This document shows, in pieces, positions 53,327 through 62,108 of a stretch of DNA of 64,000 nt. Positions within the stretch are counted from its first letter, which is position 1. The number at the start of each line of letters is the position of its first letter. The stretch lies in contig JADJBB010000025.1 of NCBI GenBank assembly GCA_016703965.1, positions 558,001 through 622,000 on the forward strand, in the 5' to 3' direction. This stretch comes from Acidobacteriota bacterium (GTDB taxonomy: Bacteria; Acidobacteriota; Blastocatellia; Pyrinomonadales; Pyrinomonadaceae). The translations under genes were made by a program, and so were the position numbers. The notes beneath the pieces were generated by a model. The model was not told the DNA's origin and did no database searches. It saw only the letters and a program-made list of their open reading frames with translations.

Positions 53327-54556
53327 TTATTTAAGGGCTTTGCTGTAGGATTCGATGGCTGTTTCGGTTGAGTATTTGCCCAACGCGGCGGCTCTCGCCC
53401 GCTCGCCCATTTTCGGCAGTTCACTTCTGTTTTTATACAGCTTCTCGATAGTTTCACTAAGTAATTTTGCATCGCCCGGAACGAGGTGCCAACCGATCTC
53501 GTCCTCGTCAATAACCTGAGCAAGCTCGGAGCCTTCATCCGTCAAAGCGAGGATCGGTTTTCCCGCGGCCATGATGTTATAGGTGCGGCTCGGCATCGCG
53601 GTTCCCCACATGCCTTTTATTAAGGCAACAAGCCCGATGTCGCAGGCGTTTAGGAAAATATTTTGTTCGGAACGCGGGCGATAGTCTAGAATCGTTACGT
53701 TTTTTAGACCGTGATCGTGAACGTGGGCCTCGATCCACGGTTTTTTAACTCCGGCTCCGATGAAAGCGAAGTGGAACTCTTCCCTGTCGATCAACAATTT
53801 CGCACTTTCGATGATCGTCTCAACATCGGTCGGATGCCCGATATTACCGGCATACATAAATACGAATTTATCCTCGATGCCAAGCTCTTTAAGCAGAGCG
53901 TTGTCGTCTCGCGGCGTCGGGTAGATCGTGTCGAGATCCGCCCAGTTCGGGATGGTAATGATCGGGATATCCAGGCCTTGGGTCTTGCGAACGAATAGCT
54001 CGTTCATATCGCGGCCCATCACGATGATATTTGATACGTGCTTATAAACCCAACGATTGACTAAGTTAGCAAATTTGACAAACGAGGAATCCGGCTTTGA
54101 AGCTCCGACCGCGACGAGGATCTCAGGATAGCTGTCCTGAATGCAGAGCGTCAGGCTCGCCCCTCGGATCAGACACGCGAGAGCCGTCGTCACCGGCAAA
54201 CTCGGCGGTGCCGTGACCACCATCACATGATCACCTCTTTTGAATAGTTTGAGTGACTTTAGGAAGATCGAGATGCCTATGGTAAGCATGTTTAAGAGCC
54301 GAAAGAGGAAGGCATTCTTATCGAGCGTCGTTCCGTTTGCTCGAAAGATCTCAACGTTGTTTCGCCATTCATGCTTTTGAGCCTGAAGGCCCCGGGACAT
54401 GTGTTTGGGTTGGCCGGTGATGACCTTTACCTCGCGTTGCTTGGCGAGGCCTTCGGCGATCTCGGTAAGGTAATAACCGGTCGAGATCTCTTCGGGATAA
54501 TAAACCTCGGTCAAGATCCAGAGCGTTTTGGCTTTTTCCTGAGAATTATCGCCCAT
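53327..54556 (-). CDS. Glycosyltransferase family 4, WbuB-like
   Basis: 409 residues. EVYYPEEISTGYYLTEIAEGL at the N-terminus and the GT4 donor site KPILALTDEGSELAQVI with EDEIGWHLV are typical, and VFMYAGNIGHPTDVETII shows the GT-B fold. WbuB-type enzymes add L-FucNAc in O-antigen loci. It lies 4 bp after the FnlC gene. Acceptor and linkage are not visible in the sequence. Confidence 0.88.
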   Translation of the reverse strand: MGDNSQEKAKTLWILTEVYYPEEISTGYYLTEIAEGLAKQREVKVITGQPKHMSRGLQAQKHEWRNNVEIFRANGTTLDKNAFLFRLLNMLTIGISIFLKSLKLFKRGDHVMVVTAPPSLPVTTALACLIRGASLTLCIQDSYPEILVAVGASKPDSSFVKFANLVNRWVYKHVSNIIVMGRDMNELFVRKTQGLDIPIITIPNWADLDTIYPTPRDDNALLKELGIEDKFVFMYAGNIGHPTDVETIIESAKLLIDREEFHFAFIGAGVKKPWIEAHVHDHGLKNVTILDYRPRSEQNIFLNACDIGLVALIKGMWGTAMPSRTYNIMAAGKPILALTDEGSELAQVIDEDEIGWHLVPGDAKLLSETIEKLYKNRSELPKMGERARAAALGKYSTETAIESYSKALK

Positions 54557-54560
54557 GAAA

Positions 54561-55661
54561 CTAAGACGTGTGGCGGCGAAGGCTGGTGTAGCCGAGCATG
54601 ATCTTGCTGACCGTTTGCGACACGTTTTCGGCTAGATACTCTTTTGGAGCGGTCCATGCAGCGGGTTGAGCAATGGCAAGGCCGACAGCTTCCACGATGG
54701 CGGACGTTTCGGCACCAGCGAGAATGTTGCTGCCGCATTCAATCGTTTCCGGGCGTTCGGTCACGTCGCGTAGAGTGACGTTCGGAATACCGAAAATCGC
54801 ACATTCTTCTTGCACGGTTCCGCTGTCGGTGAGAACGGCGAGAGAGTTCTTCTCGAGTTTTACAAAGTCGAAAAAGCCCAGGGCTTTGAGCAGCCGGATG
54901 TTTGGCGACGCCGGACGAATCCCATGCTGTTCAAGCTTTTCGGCGGTTCGCGGATGAACCGAGATAAGCACAGTCTTGCCGAATTTCGTCGCGACTTGGC
55001 TCAAAGCATCAAATATCTTTTTGATCCGCTCGGCAGAATCGACATTTTCGGCCCGGTGCAGAGTTACTAGAAAATATTCGAACGGCGAGACGTTCAGGGC
55101 CTTCATTACCTCGCTTGAATCTATGCTGTCACTGAAATTATCGAGGACTTCCTTTATTGGATTTCCCGTTATAAAGATTCGATCTCTCTCAATTCCCTCG
55201 CGGACGAGATTGTCCTTGCTGCGTTCCGTGTACGGCATCAGGATCGTGCTGGAATGGTCGATAATGCGGCGGTTGACCTCCTCCGGGACGCGGTTGTCGT
55301 AGCAGCGATTTCCGGCTTCCATGTGAAACACGGGAATTTGCCGTCTCGCCGCCGGAATCGCAGACAAGGCGCTGTTTGTATCGCCGAGAATAAGCACACG
55401 GTCCGGTTTGTGAGCTTCGAGAAGCTCGTCGGTCTTCGTTAGGATCTGACCGATCTGGTCGCCGAAACTCTTTGATTTGATGCCGAGATGCACGTCCGGT
55501 GTGCGTATCTCGAGGTCGCGAATGAAAATATCGCTCAGGCTTTCGTCGTAATTTTGACCCGTGTGAACGGTAACGTGTTCACAGTGCTGATCCAGCACTC
55601 GCAGGACAAGGCTTAATCTGATTATCTCCGGCCGCGTGCCGAAAATGGTCATTATTTTCAT
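54561..55661 (-). CDS. UDP-N-acetyl-hexosamine 2-epimerase, FnlC/WecB-like
   Basis: 366 residues. MKIMTIFGTRPEIIRLSLVL, VLILGDTNSALSAIPA, HMEAGNRCYDNRVPEEVNRR and TDSGTVQEECAIFGIP are the family blocks. The neighbours make FnlC (WbjD) the best reading: it epimerises at C2 to give UDP-L-FucNAc. A plain WecB (ManNAc) role is possible. Short gaps to neighbours show one operon. Confidence 0.88.
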   Translation of the reverse strand: MKIMTIFGTRPEIIRLSLVLRVLDQHCEHVTVHTGQNYDESLSDIFIRDLEIRTPDVHLGIKSKSFGDQIGQILTKTDELLEAHKPDRVLILGDTNSALSAIPAARRQIPVFHMEAGNRCYDNRVPEEVNRRIIDHSSTILMPYTERSKDNLVREGIERDRIFITGNPIKEVLDNFSDSIDSSEVMKALNVSPFEYFLVTLHRAENVDSAERIKKIFDALSQVATKFGKTVLISVHPRTAEKLEQHGIRPASPNIRLLKALGFFDFVKLEKNSLAVLTDSGTVQEECAIFGIPNVTLRDVTERPETIECGSNILAGAETSAIVEAVGLAIAQPAAWTAPKEYLAENVSQTVSKIMLGYTSLRRHTS

Positions 55662-55675
55662 AACTTTACGACGTA

Positions 55676-56722
55676 TTACGCAGTTAAGAACTGATTGATC
55701 TCGGAGCCCGCTGTTAACAGAAGGTCGCGGAGTTCGCTGCCGGTAAGATTGTTATCCTTAGACGAATACTCGGCCGCAAGTGCAGCCGAAACATCCGTTT
55801 CGTCACGCAGTTCCGGCAAAACCGGCAGTATCACGTAATAATCGCCGCGTTCGACAGTGCGGAAACACTCTTCCTCAGAAACCATGATCTCGTGAACCTT
55901 TTCGCCGGGACGAATGCCCGTGAACTCGATAGGCAGCTTGTTTTCGCCCATCAGTACGTCGGCAACATCTGTGATCTTAGCCGAAGCGACTTTTGGCACA
56001 AATGTTAATCCGCGGCCGTCGCTTTTAACCGCCTCAAAAACCGTATCGACCGCTCGGTCTAAACTCAACAAGAACCGGGTCATTTCCGGCAAGGTGATCG
56101 TCAGTGTCTGGCCTTTTTTGATCTGATCGACAAACAGCGGAACGATCGAACCGCGCGATGCGATGACGTTGCCGTAGCGGACGCAGTTTAGCTGAACGTT
56201 GGGCAGATCGCGGTTTGCCTCGATCAGGACACGTTCCTGCAGGGCCTTTGTCATACCCATGACATTGATGGGCTTGCAGGCTTTGTCGGTCGAGATGCCG
56301 ATGATCTTTTTAACTGGCAGGTCGTTTTCGCGAACGGCACGAACTATGTTCGCGGCACCGTAGATATTGGTCAGAACGGCCTCGAACGGATAATATTCGC
56401 ACGACGGAACCTGTTTGAGGGCCGCCGCGTTGAAGATAATATCGGCTCCACGCATTGCCGCGACGACCGCAGAATAATCGCGGATATCGCCGATGCGGAA
56501 ATTCAGGCGGTCCTTCGAATTCTGATAGATAACATCATCCGTCGCCGTCTCGCGATGCAGAAAATCGAGCCGCATGTAATGCTGCTTGGCTTCGTCACGC
56601 GAGAAAACCGTGATCTGTTCAGGCGTACCTAATTCGCCCGTGAGGATGCGTTTTACAAGAGTCTGCCCGAGCGAGCCCGTGCCGCCGGTGACAAGAATTC
56701 GTTTGCCGTCTAGTTCGTTCAT
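55676..56722 (-). CDS. UDP-N-acetylglucosamine 4,6-dehydratase/5-epimerase, FnlA/CapE-like
   Basis: 348 residues from the ATG at 56722 (MNELDGKRILVTGG); the frame is open to 56740. NAD loop GGTGSLGQTLVKRI and the catalytic region GISTDKACKPINVMGMTKALQE identify the short, soluble dehydratase type. It makes the first step of the UDP-L-FucNAc route. It lies in one operon with FnlC and the RmlD-like reductase. Confidence 0.9.
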   Translation of the reverse strand: MNELDGKRILVTGGTGSLGQTLVKRILTGELGTPEQITVFSRDEAKQHYMRLDFLHRETATDDVIYQNSKDRLNFRIGDIRDYSAVVAAMRGADIIFNAAALKQVPSCEYYPFEAVLTNIYGAANIVRAVRENDLPVKKIIGISTDKACKPINVMGMTKALQERVLIEANRDLPNVQLNCVRYGNVIASRGSIVPLFVDQIKKGQTLTITLPEMTRFLLSLDRAVDTVFEAVKSDGRGLTFVPKVASAKITDVADVLMGENKLPIEFTGIRPGEKVHEIMVSEEECFRTVERGDYYVILPVLPELRDETDVSAALAAEYSSKDNNLTGSELRDLLLTAGSEINQFLTA

Positions 56723-56806
56723 TTGAGGTCGAAGTGCCAAGATCGCAGAGCAATTTTAGCATCGCAGGCTGAATAGCTGAAATCTCTCCTTAGCGAGCTT
56801 TGCATA

Positions 56807-56856
56807 CTTTGCGTCTTTGCGGGAAACAGGCGTGTTGTTCCCGCAAAGCCGCGAAG
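56807..56856. repeat. Inverted-repeat pair upstream of fnlA
   Basis: CTTTGCGTCTTTGCGGGAA (56807-56825) and TTCCCGCAAAGCCGCGAAG (56838-56856) pair at 17 of 19 positions around a 12-nt loop. Confidence 0.8.
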
Positions 56857-56882
56857 CAAGCAAGTCCGCAAAGAAAAGCCGT

Positions 56883-58055
56883 TTAACGGTCTAGAGCGGC
56901 ATTTAGCATCGCGATATTCGACCGTTCGATCCCGGGATCAGAGAGCCATTCGACCGCGAATCTGCGGGCTGCCGCAGACATTTGTCGATACCGATCGTTA
57001 TCCATCGAAACTGTTGCCTGAATTGCCTTGATCCATTCATCAGGCTTTTCGAGCGGCAGATCCCAGCCGATGCCTTTTGCCGCTAAACCTCGCCACGGCG
57101 TGCGGTCGCTGATGATCAGCGGAACTCCTGATGCGAAAGCCTCGATAAATACGTGCCCAAAATTTTCGCCTAGCGTCGGCAGAATGAAAAAATCATATTT
57201 CGTCAGGGTTTCGGAAACCTGTTCGTGCGGAAGGGGCCCGAGCGATCTAATTGAGATGTTCTTCGGCAAGCTCGCGGCGATCCGTTGGCACTCTTCCCAA
57301 TAATCTTTTTCTTCGAGCGTTCCGCAGATGTCAAACGAGAGTTTTTCATCGATACCGCGAAGATTTTCGAGAAGCCAATTGAAATTCTTTTTCCGCATGA
57401 ACCGCGAGAGGAAGATCATCCGAGCCTCGCCTTGCTTTTTTATTGGTTTGGCGTCTTGATCGTATTCAGGATTGATCATCTTCGGCGGCATGTTCGGGGC
57501 GACGTGGACATCGAGACCGCTGCCTAATTCACGCGTGATATCCTTCTTTTCTTCTTCCGACGCGGCCTTCCACGTGAAGTTTTTTGAGAGCAACAGAACC
57601 TTAGCGTTCGCGATATAGAGCATCTTTCTCAACGGGTTTAGCGATAATGCTCCGGGAGAGAATTCGCCTTCGGGCGCCATTATCACGGGCTTTTTCAGAG
57701 TTCGGCGAAAGCGAAGCATCGTTAGATACATGATCGACAGCCGGCTGAAAAAGCTGTTGAGATAGATTGCGTCCGCATTGCATTCGTTTATTAGCGTGGC
57801 CAGACGCCGAGAACTGACCTCGGCTTTTGAAAGGTAATAAACTCGGGCCTTTCCAACCTGATTCCATTCGCTGATGTTGACGGTCGTGTAAGATGTTTGC
57901 ACCGCGCTTCCGTCGTGATCGCGAGTAATTATGCGGAAATCAAATTGCTCACCCAATCGATCTACCATATTCGCCAGCGTCCTGACCGCTCCGCCGCTTT
58001 CGAAACCTGGCAGGTAATAGTCGCAAATGACGAGGATCGTTGGTCGTTGGAGCAT
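56883..58055 (-). CDS. Glycosyltransferase family 4
   Basis: 390 residues. ILVICDYYLPGFESGGAVRTLANMV at the start, EARMIFLSRFMRKKNFNWLL in the middle and the donor-site LPTLGENFGHVFIEAFASGVP are GT4 features. Its start overlaps the stop of the RmlD-like gene by one base (TAATG). Donor and acceptor are unknown; it most likely extends the O-unit. Confidence 0.88.
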   Translation of the reverse strand: MLQRPTILVICDYYLPGFESGGAVRTLANMVDRLGEQFDFRIITRDHDGSAVQTSYTTVNISEWNQVGKARVYYLSKAEVSSRRLATLINECNADAIYLNSFFSRLSIMYLTMLRFRRTLKKPVIMAPEGEFSPGALSLNPLRKMLYIANAKVLLLSKNFTWKAASEEEKKDITRELGSGLDVHVAPNMPPKMINPEYDQDAKPIKKQGEARMIFLSRFMRKKNFNWLLENLRGIDEKLSFDICGTLEEKDYWEECQRIAASLPKNISIRSLGPLPHEQVSETLTKYDFFILPTLGENFGHVFIEAFASGVPLIISDRTPWRGLAAKGIGWDLPLEKPDEWIKAIQATVSMDNDRYRQMSAAARRFAVEWLSDPGIERSNIAMLNAALDR

Positions 58056-58930
58056 TAGCGGAATGAACCGTAAGTCGTCGGGTCGGCGGCCATTCTTGCG
58101 ATCATTGATTCCCAGTCGGGCGGGGTGAAGCCAGTGAGCGTTTTGAACTTCGCCGAATCGAGGCTGCGGTCAACAACGACCGCTTCGCTCGGCTTGATCG
58201 AGACGTTTGATTTGAAATATTTGTTGACGAGCGTCAGCAGATCGAATTTACTTATCGGATCGCTTGAGATATGGAACAGGCCATTAAGATCAGGGAAATT
58301 CTTGATCAAATCCGCGATAATGTCTGCCAGTTCGATCGTTGGAAAGCCTGAATAGATCGCCTTCGTGTATCCATCGACCGTTCGACCGCGATTAGCTAGA
58401 AACCACTCGACGATGCTATGCGAGGTCGTGATCTCTCGGCCGATGATCGACGTACGGATCGTGAGCGAGCGGCCGTCCGTAACTTCGCCCAGCAATTTGC
58501 TCAAGCCGTATAGGTCGCGGGCATTGGCTTCGTCAGATTCTGAATAGTTCCCTTTTTTGCCGTCAAACACGCAATCGGTGCTGATCGTGATCAGGCGAAA
58601 GTCGAATTCCGCCGAAAGCTGAGCCAATTGGTTGGGAAATATTGAATTGATCGTCAAGGTGCGGATCTTGTCAGCGAGCGTGGGGTTTTGTTTGACGACG
58701 CCGACGCAATTTACGACGCAATCTGGTTTCACTACCTCGATAACCCGACAAACTGCCGCGATGTCCGTAACGTCAACGTCTGAAAATACCGAGTGGCCCT
58801 TAAATATCCCAAACCTCTCGATCGCCGCGAGATCTGACCGAATCGTCGCGAAAACCTCGAATTCGGAACTCACACGTTGATAAAGTTTGTGGCCGAGCAT
58901 TCCACTGCTGCCGATGATGAGGATGGACAT
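58055..58930 (-). CDS. Sugar-nucleotide reductase, RmlD family (FnlB/WbjC-like)
   Basis: 291 residues. Rossmann loop IIGSSGMLGHKLYQRV, ITISTDCVFDGKKGNYSE and the YxxxK in LYGLSKLLGE. By family it could be an RmlD (dTDP-rhamnose) enzyme, but there are no other Rml genes. Its place near fnlA and fnlC favours the FnlB/WbjC reductase step. The exact step is inference. Confidence 0.8.
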   Translation of the reverse strand: MSILIIGSSGMLGHKLYQRVSSEFEVFATIRSDLAAIERFGIFKGHSVFSDVDVTDIAAVCRVIEVVKPDCVVNCVGVVKQNPTLADKIRTLTINSIFPNQLAQLSAEFDFRLITISTDCVFDGKKGNYSESDEANARDLYGLSKLLGEVTDGRSLTIRTSIIGREITTSHSIVEWFLANRGRTVDGYTKAIYSGFPTIELADIIADLIKNFPDLNGLFHISSDPISKFDLLTLVNKYFKSNVSIKPSEAVVVDRSLDSAKFKTLTGFTPPDWESMIARMAADPTTYGSFR

Positions 58931-59005
58931 TCGTTTTTATCGGGAAAGCGTTATTTTATGGTTTCGGCGGTCGGGAAACAAGTTCGATTGTCAGTCGAGC
59001 AGCAG

Positions 59006-60118
59006 CTAGACTTTTAAGATGCGAAGTTCGGGCGGATCAGTTTCCGCGGAGCGCAGCTTTTTTCGCAATTCATCAAGGACGGGCTCGACCGGTATGCCGT
59101 TCATACACGGATGCCCGGCGACCGGACATTCCTGGCTGCGGCAGCCGGCACATGGAACATCATGTTGAAAAATAGTATGCCGATCACCGAGCGTAAACCA
59201 TTGACCCGGATTATCGCGTTCATGAAACAAGGCAACAACAGGCGTTCCCACGGCAGCCGCCAAATGTGTCGTTCCGGTGTCGAGCCCAAGATAGAGTTCG
59301 CACAGTGAAAGCAGCACCGCCGAATCCCTGACGGCGAATTTCCCTGCCGCATTTATTCCGCTGCCAATTTTCTCGATAAAACCGTCGCCCAACTGTTTTT
59401 CTGCCAGTCCTCCGACAATAACGATCTCGCAAAGATCTTCAGCCGTCAGTTGCTTTGCGATGCTGATAAAATTCTCTGTCGGCCAAAAATTAGCGGGCGT
59501 TTTGCAGCCCGGAGCGATCGCAAGCAGCGGCAAATGCGGCTTTTCCCTGAGCTGAGCGAGCCATTTTTCCGTTTCAGCCTTTTCTGCTTTTGAGATCTCG
59601 AAAAACGGCTGACTAAGGTCTTCGGATCTCGAAATCGTGATCCCGTCGTTTTTGAGACGCTCAAGTTTGCGGACCGCTTCATGTTGGGTCATCGCAGGGC
59701 GGCCAGATTCGTCAATCGGATAAAGCTCGTTTTTTGAAAACGCGTGGAAACCAAAAAGCTTGCGGATACCGCAGGAGCGAAAGAATAAGCGGTCGCGGCG
59801 GACAGATGCTTCGGGCCGTTCGCTGATGACAAGATATACTGCGGCGTCGAATTTTTCGGCTCGGATCTTCGTCCAGAGATGGAAATATGAAGAGATCTGG
59901 CCAGCTCCGCTTGTGTAGGCGAGGCTGCGGTCGATCAGGTTTTTCGGGATCACCTCGGAGGCCGTGACTACATGGTTTGGCTGCGTATTTTGAAGAAGGA
60001 CGATCTCGGCGTCAGCGAAATGCCTTCGTACGGCTCTAAGGGCTGGAATGGCAACAATAGTATCGCCGAGCGAGCCGATCAGATAAACAAGTACTTTTTT
60101 CTGGCTCGGGGCTTTCAT
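59006..60118 (-). CDS. Glycosyltransferase family 9 (heptosyltransferase-like)
   Basis: 370 residues. VLVYLIGSLGDTIVAIPALRAVRRHF and the LDTGTTHLAAAVGTPVVALF block are GT9. GT9 enzymes add heptose to LPS core. It is adjacent to the heptose kinase gene (no gap), which supports that role. A cysteine-rich stretch CAGCRSQECPVAGHPC near the C-terminus is typical of some GT9 members. Confidence 0.9.
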   Translation of the reverse strand: MKAPSQKKVLVYLIGSLGDTIVAIPALRAVRRHFADAEIVLLQNTQPNHVVTASEVIPKNLIDRSLAYTSGAGQISSYFHLWTKIRAEKFDAAVYLVISERPEASVRRDRLFFRSCGIRKLFGFHAFSKNELYPIDESGRPAMTQHEAVRKLERLKNDGITISRSEDLSQPFFEISKAEKAETEKWLAQLREKPHLPLLAIAPGCKTPANFWPTENFISIAKQLTAEDLCEIVIVGGLAEKQLGDGFIEKIGSGINAAGKFAVRDSAVLLSLCELYLGLDTGTTHLAAAVGTPVVALFHERDNPGQWFTLGDRHTIFQHDVPCAGCRSQECPVAGHPCMNGIPVEPVLDELRKKLRSAETDPPELRILKV

Positions 60119-61096
60119 CTAGGTGGAAAGCACCTGAAAGCGGGCGGTTTCGGCGGTAAGCATTTCGCGGGTGATCGGCGTGGTGCCGACCTGTTCGACC
60201 ACAAGGCCGGCGGCAAAATTCGCGATCTCAGCAGCTTCAAAAAACGACAGTCCGCCGCCTAAAGCCGCTGCCATTGTGCCGATCGCGGTGTCGCCGGCTC
60301 CGGTCACGTTGTAGACATTTCGGGCCGATGCTTTCAGGTTTCGCGGTTCGTGGCCGGTTTGGAAAAGCGTCATCCCGCGTTCGCCCTGCGTGATGAGGAT
60401 CGCTTCGAGCGAGAGATCGTGGAGGAGTTTTTCGCCAGCGATCGTGACGATATCAGGCGAATGAATTTCGAGGCCGCACGCGTCAGCGGCTTCGCGTTGA
60501 TTTGGCGTTAGGATCGTGGCTCCGGCGTATTTTGAGTAGTCCTTGCCTTTCGGATCGACCAGTACCGGTTTTCCGTTTTCATTGGCATATGCGATCAACT
60601 TTGGAACAAGATCGGCTGTCAAAAATCCCTTGGCGTAATCGGACAGAACGACCACATCTGTTTCAGCGATCAGCGGTTTGATGTCTCGCAAAAATGCCTC
60701 GATCTCGTCAGTTGAGATATCGGTTGCAGTTTCCTGATCGAGCCTTGCGATCTGCTGATTATGGGCGACTATGCGGGTTTTGAGCGTCGTAAAACGGCCT
60801 TTGACAGGAAAAAAGAGGAAATCTTCTATTCCGGTATCTTCCATGATCTTTGGAAGGAAGGCCGCGGCTTCGTCGTCGCCGGAGATACCGATGAGGTATG
60901 GTTTTGCACCGAGCCCGGCGATATTTGCTGCGACGTTAGCGGCTCCGCCGGCGGTGAGGGTTGTGCTGTCGAGCGAGACGACCGGCACGGGAGCCTCGGG
61001 CGAGATGCGGTTTACCGTTCCCCACCAATAACGGTCGATCATCACGTCGCCGATGACGAGAACTTTTGTGTTTGATAGATCGTCGAGAATTCTCAT
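60119..61096 (-). CDS. D-glycero-beta-D-manno-heptose-7-phosphate kinase (HldE kinase domain)
   Basis: 325 residues from the ATG at 61096 (MRILDDLSNTKVLVIGD); the frame is open to 61141. PfkB-type kinase: GTVNRISPEAPVPVV, LTAGGAANVAANIAGLGA and NVTGAGDTAIGTMA. It corresponds to the N-terminal half of HldE (RfaE), here a separate gene. The other half is joined to GmhA in the preceding gene. Confidence 0.92.
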   Translation of the reverse strand: MRILDDLSNTKVLVIGDVMIDRYWWGTVNRISPEAPVPVVSLDSTTLTAGGAANVAANIAGLGAKPYLIGISGDDEAAAFLPKIMEDTGIEDFLFFPVKGRFTTLKTRIVAHNQQIARLDQETATDISTDEIEAFLRDIKPLIAETDVVVLSDYAKGFLTADLVPKLIAYANENGKPVLVDPKGKDYSKYAGATILTPNQREAADACGLEIHSPDIVTIAGEKLLHDLSLEAILITQGERGMTLFQTGHEPRNLKASARNVYNVTGAGDTAIGTMAAALGGGLSFFEAAEIANFAAGLVVEQVGTTPITREMLTAETARFQVLST

Positions 61097-61100
61097 CAAT

Positions 61101-62108
61101 TTAACCAATAACCGGATCGGTAGCCATCCATTCGTCGACAATCTCGCACCAGATATGAGCGATCGTAATATGTGCTTCCTGGATGCGAGCGGTGCGGTCT
61201 GATGGTACGAGAATGCACCTATCCGATAGCGACGCGAGTTTCTTCCCCGCTGCTCCGGTCATTCCAATGATCGAGCAGCCGCGGTTTCGGGCCGCCATCA
61301 CAGCAGCGATCACGTTTCGCGAATTCCCGCTCGTACTGATCGCGATCAAACAATCGCCCTCCACCGCCAAAGCATCGACCTGACGCGCAAAGATTCGCTC
61401 AAAATCGTAATCGTTTGCGAGTGCCGTCAGTGCCGAAGTGTCGGTAGTCAAAGCGATCGCCGGTAACGCTCGTCGTTCCGTTTCATACCGCCCAACAAAT
61501 TCCGCGGCGATGTGCTGAGCGTCCGCTGCACTGCCGCCGTTTCCGCAGATCAGGACCTTCCTACCGGCTTTGAATGTGTCAACGAGAAGCTTCGCACAAT
61601 CCTCGATCGGGCCGGTTATTTCACCGATGACCTTGTTAAAGACCTCGAGGTGCTGATTCAATGACAGCTCGATGACCGAGCTGTCTTTCACGTTTTCCGG
61701 TGTTTCATTTTCTTTTATTTTGTCCACAATACTGCTCGACGAAAATCCATCAACCAATGGCAGCGAGAAGACCTGCCCGCCGTACGCCGTTACAAAATCC
61801 GCGCCGATTATCTCGTCCGGTTTCCAGTCGCCGCCCTTTACCAAAACGTCGGGCTTGATCTCGTGGATCAACTTTTCGGGCGTCAATTCATCAAAGATTC
61901 GAACCTCGTCAACCGATTCGAGTCCGAGAAGTACCGCTTTTCTGGCTTCCTGGTTCTGAATGGGACGATCCGGGCCTTTGATACTTCGCACCGACGCATC
62001 GCTGTTGATGCCTACGATCAGCCGCGAGCCAAGAGCCCGTGCCCGCCTGAGCAGATCGACGTGACCGGCGTGCAAGATGTCGAAACATCCGTTGGTAAAT
62101 ACGATCAT
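61101..62108 (-). CDS. HldE adenylyltransferase domain fused to GmhA isomerase
   Basis: 335 residues. Residues 1-135 are a nucleotidyltransferase with TNGCFDILHAGHVDLLRRA (HxGH at 14-17), GINSDASVRSIKGPDRP and DVLVKGGDWKPDEI; it adenylylates heptose-1-phosphate. Residues 150-335 are a SIS-type GmhA: ICGNGGSAADAQHIAAEFVG and ISTSGNSRNVIAAVMAARN, making D-glycero-D-manno-heptose-7-P from sedoheptulose-7-P. The fusion joins the first and a later step of one pathway. The kinase gene follows it. Confidence 0.93.
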   Translation of the reverse strand: MIVFTNGCFDILHAGHVDLLRRARALGSRLIVGINSDASVRSIKGPDRPIQNQEARKAVLLGLESVDEVRIFDELTPEKLIHEIKPDVLVKGGDWKPDEIIGADFVTAYGGQVFSLPLVDGFSSSSIVDKIKENETPENVKDSSVIELSLNQHLEVFNKVIGEITGPIEDCAKLLVDTFKAGRKVLICGNGGSAADAQHIAAEFVGRYETERRALPAIALTTDTSALTALANDYDFERIFARQVDALAVEGDCLIAISTSGNSRNVIAAVMAARNRGCSIIGMTGAAGKKLASLSDRCILVPSDRTARIQEAHITIAHIWCEIVDEWMATDPVIG

